Assembly (NCBI RefSeq): GCF_900129245.1
Contig: NZ_FQUT01000017.1
Coordinates: forward strand, 34,852-98,851
Length of the DNA: 64,000 nucleotides
Direction of reading: 5' to 3'
Origin: Chryseobacterium arachidis
GTDB taxonomy: Bacteria; Bacteroidota; Bacteroidia; Flavobacteriales; Weeksellaceae
Of this stretch, positions 60,194 to 64,000 are shown one piece after another. The stretch's first letter is position 1. Each line of letters opens with the position of its first letter. A program made the translations under genes and the position numbers. The notes below the pieces were generated by a model that worked only from the letters and a program-made list of their open reading frames with translations, searched no databases and was not told the origin of the DNA.

Positions 60194-61360
60194 ATGTTGA
60201 TCAACAATAAATCAATTGCCATCGTAGGCGGTGGTCCGGGTGGATTAACCCTCGCAAGATTATTACAATTAAATGGTGCTGATGTAAAGGTATTTGAAAG
60301 AGACCTTAATAAAAATGCCCGTGTTCAGGGAGCTCCTCTCGACCTTCATGATGATTCCGGATTAGCGGCAATTCGTAAGGCAGATTTGCTTGAAGAATTC
60401 AAACAAAATTATCTTGTCGGGGCAGACAGAGAGCTTATCATGAACGAAAATGCAGAAATATTTTTCAGCGATCACGAAGCAAAATCTGAGGAAAATTTCG
60501 GACATCACCATTTCCGTCCGGAAATAGACCGTGGCACATTACGAAAGATTTTACTCGAATCTTTACAGCCTGAAACTGTAATTTGGGACAGTCATTTTAT
60601 TTCGATGGAAAAGCAGCATGAAGGATGGCTTTTGCACTTTAAAAATAAAACTAGTGTTTATGCAGATATTGTGATTGCCTGTGATGGTGCCAATTCAAAA
60701 ATCCGTCCTTATATTACGGACAGTAAGGCTTTTTACACTGGTATCACAATGCTTGAAGGAAATATTCTGCAGGCAGAAGAAACTGCTCCAAAAGTCAGCA
60801 CTTTGTTGAAAGGCGGAAAAATAATGGCGTTCGGAAACAATAAAAACCTTTTAATGGGGCAAAAGGGTAACGGTGATATCGGTTTTTACGCAAGTTTTAG
60901 AACTGATGAAAATTGGTCAGCAAACAGTGGTTTAGATTATTCTGACAAATTCCAAATATTAGATTGGTATAAAAATACTTATCCGAAATGGAACAGCATC
61001 TGGCTTGAATTGTTTGAAAATGCAGAAATACCATTTATTCCACGCCCTATCTATTGTATTCCTTTTGATCAGACCTGGGAAACGCAATCTAATGTAACAA
61101 TGATTGGAGACGCTGCCCACGTAATGCCTCCGTTTGCCGGAGAAGGCGTTAATATGGCAATGTTGGATGCTTTGGAGTTGAGTGAATGTTTAGCCTCCGA
61201 TCAATATAACACCTTGCAAGAAGCCATTTCCGGGTATGAAATCCAGATGCGAAAAAGAGCTGCAATTGTTGCAAAAGAATCTCTTGACAATGGTGAACTG
61301 ATGCATGCTGAAAATGCTCTTGAAAATATGCTCAACTTTTTCAATCAGACTCATGAATAA
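60194..61360 (+). CDS. TetX-family FAD-dependent monooxygenase
   Basis: 388 residues, the same length as the tetracycline monooxygenase TetX. FAD-binding GGGPGGLTLARLLQLNGADVKVFERD is at the N-terminus, then RPEIDRGTLRKILLESL, VIACDGANSKIRP and GDAAHVMPPFAGEGVNMAMLDALELSE at about 305-331. By eye it is alignable with TetX from end to end. However, positions that I recall as tetracycline-binding in TetX (Q192, R213, H234) appear as Glu, Lys and Gly. It is thus probably a hydroxylase of another aromatic compound and not a proven resistance gene. Confidence 0.85.
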   Translation: MLINNKSIAIVGGGPGGLTLARLLQLNGADVKVFERDLNKNARVQGAPLDLHDDSGLAAIRKADLLEEFKQNYLVGADRELIMNENAEIFFSDHEAKSEENFGHHHFRPEIDRGTLRKILLESLQPETVIWDSHFISMEKQHEGWLLHFKNKTSVYADIVIACDGANSKIRPYITDSKAFYTGITMLEGNILQAEETAPKVSTLLKGGKIMAFGNNKNLLMGQKGNGDIGFYASFRTDENWSANSGLDYSDKFQILDWYKNTYPKWNSIWLELFENAEIPFIPRPIYCIPFDQTWETQSNVTMIGDAAHVMPPFAGEGVNMAMLDALELSECLASDQYNTLQEAISGYEIQMRKRAAIVAKESLDNGELMHAENALENMLNFFNQTHE

Positions 61361-61367
61361 TTAAATA

Positions 61368-61402
61368 AAAACAGGACTGGTTTAAATTTTCATCCTGTTT
61401 TT
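61368..61402 (+). terminator. Terminator of the flavoprotein gene
   Basis: AAACAGGA and TCCTGTTT arms with an 18-base loop and T run; it may also serve topB from the other side less well. Confidence 0.75.
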
Positions 61403-61424
61403 ATTTATCGTGACAAATTTATAA

Positions 61425-63554
61425 TCAAGCAATAATTACACTGAAATGATCATCAAAAGATAAAACCCCTTCTGTCAAACTTTCGGGATGTGTGGTAAAG
61501 CCTTTCAACTTGGAAGTTTTTGCTTTTAATACTAAATCCATTAATTGTTTATCTGATAATTTCTTTCCAAAGATTTCAAAAGAAATTTTAAAGCCACAAT
61601 TTTTAAAATCGGAACAGCCAACAGCGGCTTTTCCTTTCATCAAATGATGTTCTTTACACTTAGGACATTTGGTTTCCTCCCACGCCTGAAGTTCTTTTTT
61701 TACGGCAGGTTCCCGTTTTTTCTTTTCTTTGATTTCTTCTTTTTCCTCGATCAAAGTGATTACTTTCCCTTTGCCGTCCACAACTTTTTTGGTCAGTTCC
61801 GTCACCATTTGGATCAATTCTTCCTTAAACTGATTGGCTTCATATTCCCCTTTTTCAATTTTACGGAGTTTAGATTCCCACTCTCCCGTCAATTCGGGAC
61901 TTTTCAGCAATTCATCTTCGATTGTGTCAATCAATTGAATTCCTGTTTGGGTAGCAATCAGATTCTTTCTTTTCTTCTCAATGTATTTTCTTTTGAAAAG
62001 TGTTTCGATAATATTCGCACGGGTTGAAGGTCTTCCAATGCCATTATTTTTCAACATTTCCCTAAGTTCTTCGTCTTCTACCTGTTTTCCGGCAGTTTCC
62101 ATCGCACGGAGAAGCGTTGCTTCCGTATAAGGTTTGGGTGGCGAAGTTTTCCCCTGGTGGATCATTGGATCATGAGGTCCCGTTTCACCAACTATAAATT
62201 CTGGAATAGTCTGTTCTTCCTCTTTTTCTTTTTCCTTATCCTTATCTGTATTTTCTTCTTTTGGTTCTTTTGCGTACACGGCTCTCCAACCCGGTTCAAG
62301 AATTTGCCGTCCACTGGTTTTAAAAGGGATCGTTCCTACTTTTCCTTCCACCAAAGTATTCGAAATTTTACATTCAGGGTAAAAAACAGCGATGAAGCGT
62401 TTGGCAACTAAGTCATAAATCAGCTTCTCTTCCCTGGTCAGATTTTGAGAAGGTGGAACCTCTGTCGGAATAATCGCGTGGTGGTCGGTTACTTTAGCAT
62501 CATCAAAAACCGCTTTTGATTTCGGAATTGGTGCCTCTAATAACGGGGAAACCAACTCCTGATAAAAATACATTTTTCTGAGGATCCCTTCTATTTTCGG
62601 ATATAAGCTTTCTGATAGATATGTAGTATCCACACGCGGATAGGTTACGTGCTTTTTCTCGTACAGACTTTGTACATAATTCAACGTATTTTCTGCAGAA
62701 TAGCCGTACTTTTTATTGGCTTCCACCTGAAGTCCCGTTAAATCGAAGAGTCTTGGATTTTTTTCTTTCCCTTCTTTAATTTCAAAGGAAACGATTTCAA
62801 AAGGATTTACCTTTAAATATTCTAATCCTTTTTCGGCACGTTCCAACGTTTTTAAACGGTCAATCGCAGCGTTGAAAATAACGTCACGATATTTGGTTTT
62901 CAGTTCCCAATATTCTTCGGTGGTAAAAGCATCAATTTCTTTCTGACGCTGAACCAGCATTGCTAGCGTCGGAGTCTGAACCCTTCCTATGGAAAGAACG
63001 GCTTTATTTCCACCAAATTTCTTGGTAAATAACCGGGTTGCATTGATTCCCAGCAACCAGTCACCAATCGCTCTCGCATTTCCAGCCAAATAAAGGTTTC
63101 TGTAATCTTCGGCAGGTTTTAAACTTGCAAACCCTTCTTTGATTGCCTCTTCGGTAAGAGAAGAAATCCACAAACGCTGAATCGGTTTATTGCATTTTGC
63201 TTTTTGTAGAACCCATCTTTGAATCAGTTCTCCCTCCTGACCAGCATCCCCACAGTTGATGACTTCTTCACATTCTTCAACTAATCTTTCAATCACTTTA
63301 AATTGATTTTCAACTCCTTTGTTGGGGATTAACTTGATTCCGAAACTGTTGGGTATAATTGGCAGCAAAAATAAATTCCATGATTTGTACTGCGGACCAT
63401 AATCATGAGGTTCTTTGAGGGTACAAAGATGTCCGAAAGTCCAGGTAACGCAATAGCCGTTTCCTTCCATATAGCCTTGTTTAGGCGTAGTAGCACCTAA
63501 TACTTTGGCGATATCTCTGGCAACACTGGGTTTTTCGGCAATACAAAGTTTCAT
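61425..63554 (-). CDS. topB: DNA topoisomerase III
   Basis: 709 residues, type IA topoisomerase that unlinks DNA single strands. The Toprim domain starts KLCIAEKPSVARDIAKVLGA. Acidic GDAGQEGELIQRWV follows. The active Tyr is in VTYPRVDTTYLSE (the usual YPRTD has Val here). The gate domain ends with NNGIGRPSTRANIIETL. The C-terminal part is a charged linker and a zinc ribbon (CPKCKEHHLMKG ... GCSDFKNCGFKI). The length fits plasmid- or Bacteroidota-type TopB. The gene has no mobile-element genes next to it. Confidence 0.95.
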   Translation of the reverse strand: MKLCIAEKPSVARDIAKVLGATTPKQGYMEGNGYCVTWTFGHLCTLKEPHDYGPQYKSWNLFLLPIIPNSFGIKLIPNKGVENQFKVIERLVEECEEVINCGDAGQEGELIQRWVLQKAKCNKPIQRLWISSLTEEAIKEGFASLKPAEDYRNLYLAGNARAIGDWLLGINATRLFTKKFGGNKAVLSIGRVQTPTLAMLVQRQKEIDAFTTEEYWELKTKYRDVIFNAAIDRLKTLERAEKGLEYLKVNPFEIVSFEIKEGKEKNPRLFDLTGLQVEANKKYGYSAENTLNYVQSLYEKKHVTYPRVDTTYLSESLYPKIEGILRKMYFYQELVSPLLEAPIPKSKAVFDDAKVTDHHAIIPTEVPPSQNLTREEKLIYDLVAKRFIAVFYPECKISNTLVEGKVGTIPFKTSGRQILEPGWRAVYAKEPKEENTDKDKEKEKEEEQTIPEFIVGETGPHDPMIHQGKTSPPKPYTEATLLRAMETAGKQVEDEELREMLKNNGIGRPSTRANIIETLFKRKYIEKKRKNLIATQTGIQLIDTIEDELLKSPELTGEWESKLRKIEKGEYEANQFKEELIQMVTELTKKVVDGKGKVITLIEEKEEIKEKKKREPAVKKELQAWEETKCPKCKEHHLMKGKAAVGCSDFKNCGFKISFEIFGKKLSDKQLMDLVLKAKTSKLKGFTTHPESLTEGVLSFDDHFSVIIA

Positions 63555-63708
63555 GAATTTTCGGAATTATTGAAGAGGGCAAAAATCGGGATTTTTTTTG
63601 ACTTTAGAAAGATTATCCTTAATTTATGTTTTTTAATAATCATTAAAAAGACTTCTCCAAACTCAAACTAAGATATATCCAAATAAATTGAGAGCCACGA
63701 AGTGGCGA

Positions 63709-63746
63709 TTTTTTAAAGGATAGGTGAAGTCCTATCCTTTAAAAAA
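63709..63746. repeat. Palindromic repeat, 16-bp stem
   Basis: The left arm TTTTTTAAAGGATAGG and its complement flank a TGAAGT loop. The core AGGATAGG/CCTATCCT relates it to the two elements at 20762 and 21369. Confidence 0.75.
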
Positions 63747-63802
63747 ATAGCTATCTATATGCAAAGTTATTACACAGGCCGCCCCTACGGAGCTTCCTTT
63801 TG

Positions 63803-63844
63803 AATAGGCAATAGGCAATAGGCAATAGGCAATAGGCAATAGGC
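63803..63844. repeat. Six tandem copies of AATAGGC
   Basis: Six exact 7-base units in a row. Such a short repeat is prone to slippage and may vary in number between strains. Confidence 0.9.
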
Positions 63845-63896
63845 AAAGCTAACTCTTTGAGTTTTAAGCCTGGATTTCTTTGAGTTTCAAACAAAA

Positions 63897-63930
63897 AAAA
63901 AGTCCCACAGAATAATCTATGAGACTTTTA
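63897..63930 (-). terminator. Terminator of the rRNA operon
   Basis: AAAAGTC/GACTTTT arms, with further pairs inside (CA, AGA/TCT), just past the 5S gene on the minus strand and followed there by a T run. Confidence 0.8.
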
Positions 63931-63937
63931 ATAAAAA

Positions 63938-64000
63938 CTGGCGGCGACCTACTCTCCCGCGTTAGCAGTACCATCGGCGCTGGTGGGCTTAACTTCTGTG
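63938..64000 (-). rRNA. rrf: 5S ribosomal RNA, 3' part (partial)
   Basis: On the minus strand the last 63 bases of a 5S rRNA: AGAAGTTAAGCCCACCAGCG, then CGATGGTACTGC and the ending GGGAGAGTAGGTCGCCGCCAG. The 5' part and the rest of the rRNA operon lie beyond the right edge. Confidence 0.93.

Larger units (their letters stand above)
63555..63937. other. Intergenic stretch between topB and the rRNA operon
   Basis: About 380 bases with a 16-bp perfect hairpin (63709-63746), a 7-bp tandem repeat (63803-63844) and the rRNA terminator (63897-63930). I see no protein gene. Confidence 0.7.

Noticed and set aside
60194..61360. Tetracycline resistance gene tet(X)
   Set aside because: Overall relation is clear, but the residues recalled as drug-binding differ, and there is no mobile context.
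61425..63554. Integrative element signalled by topB
   Set aside because: TopB occurs on conjugative elements, but here there are no transfer, relaxase or integrase genes and the neighbours are chromosomal.

Overview
The window looks like a chromosomal segment of a Flavobacteriia bacterium, most likely Chryseobacterium or a close Weeksellaceae relative. The reasons are AT-rich DNA, Bacteroidota-type promoters (TAnnTTTG -7 boxes), almost no Shine-Dalgarno sequences, a GldA-type ABC ATPase, SusC/TonB-plug signatures, and many short palindromic intergenic repeats. No phage, IS element, tRNA or CRISPR array is visible. A 5S rRNA gene on the minus strand is cut by the right edge.

Layout. 1-1.9 kb: end of an NtrC-type regulator and its histidine kinase. 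2-5 kb: small secreted proteins and gldA, with an FG-GAP remnant on the minus strand. 5-6.7 kb: adenine deaminase, followed by three 178-bp tandem repeats. 7.2-12.4 kb: patatin, a decayed gene with a 21-bp periodic repeat, a pair of secreted paralogues, a YvbH-like PH protein and lpdA. 13-18.8 kb: glycan-degradation genes (sorbosone-type dehydrogenase lipoprotein, GH3 with PA14, GH29 alpha-fucosidase). 19-25.2 kb: minus-strand cluster of a GbsR/MarR-like regulator, a lipoprotein, four small membrane proteins, a DCC protein, SRPBCC, DUF2071 and a TIGR01777 epimerase. The cluster holds three copies of one palindromic operator candidate. 25.3-31.7 kb: propeller-type sensor kinase with a LuxR-type regulator, then two related secreted proteins, one with a C1q-like C-terminus.

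32-41 kb holds the most striking locus, a minus-strand run of four genes: ECF sigma factor, a one-TM anti-sigma-like protein whose C-terminus copies a SusC plug, a SusC-like outer-membrane barrel that appears to lack its own plug, and a 1499-residue alpha-2-macroglobulin-type protein with a thioester CFEQ motif and an inserted TonB-plug domain. The plug-like module is thus missing from the barrel protein and present in the two proteins encoded around it. I propose that it is a surface sensing or protease-trapping system with its own sigma factor.

41-64 kb is mostly housekeeping or metabolic: papain-like peptidase, Old Yellow Enzyme with a divergent HxlR regulator, fused E1 ketoacid dehydrogenase, polyprenyl synthase, fatty-acid hydroxylase, rlmN, queA, AIM24, a Mug-like glycosylase, S9 peptidase, thioesterase, AraC regulator with a TetX-family flavoprotein, topoisomerase III, and the end of an rRNA operon. 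All functions are read from sequence and remembered family features; no database search was run.
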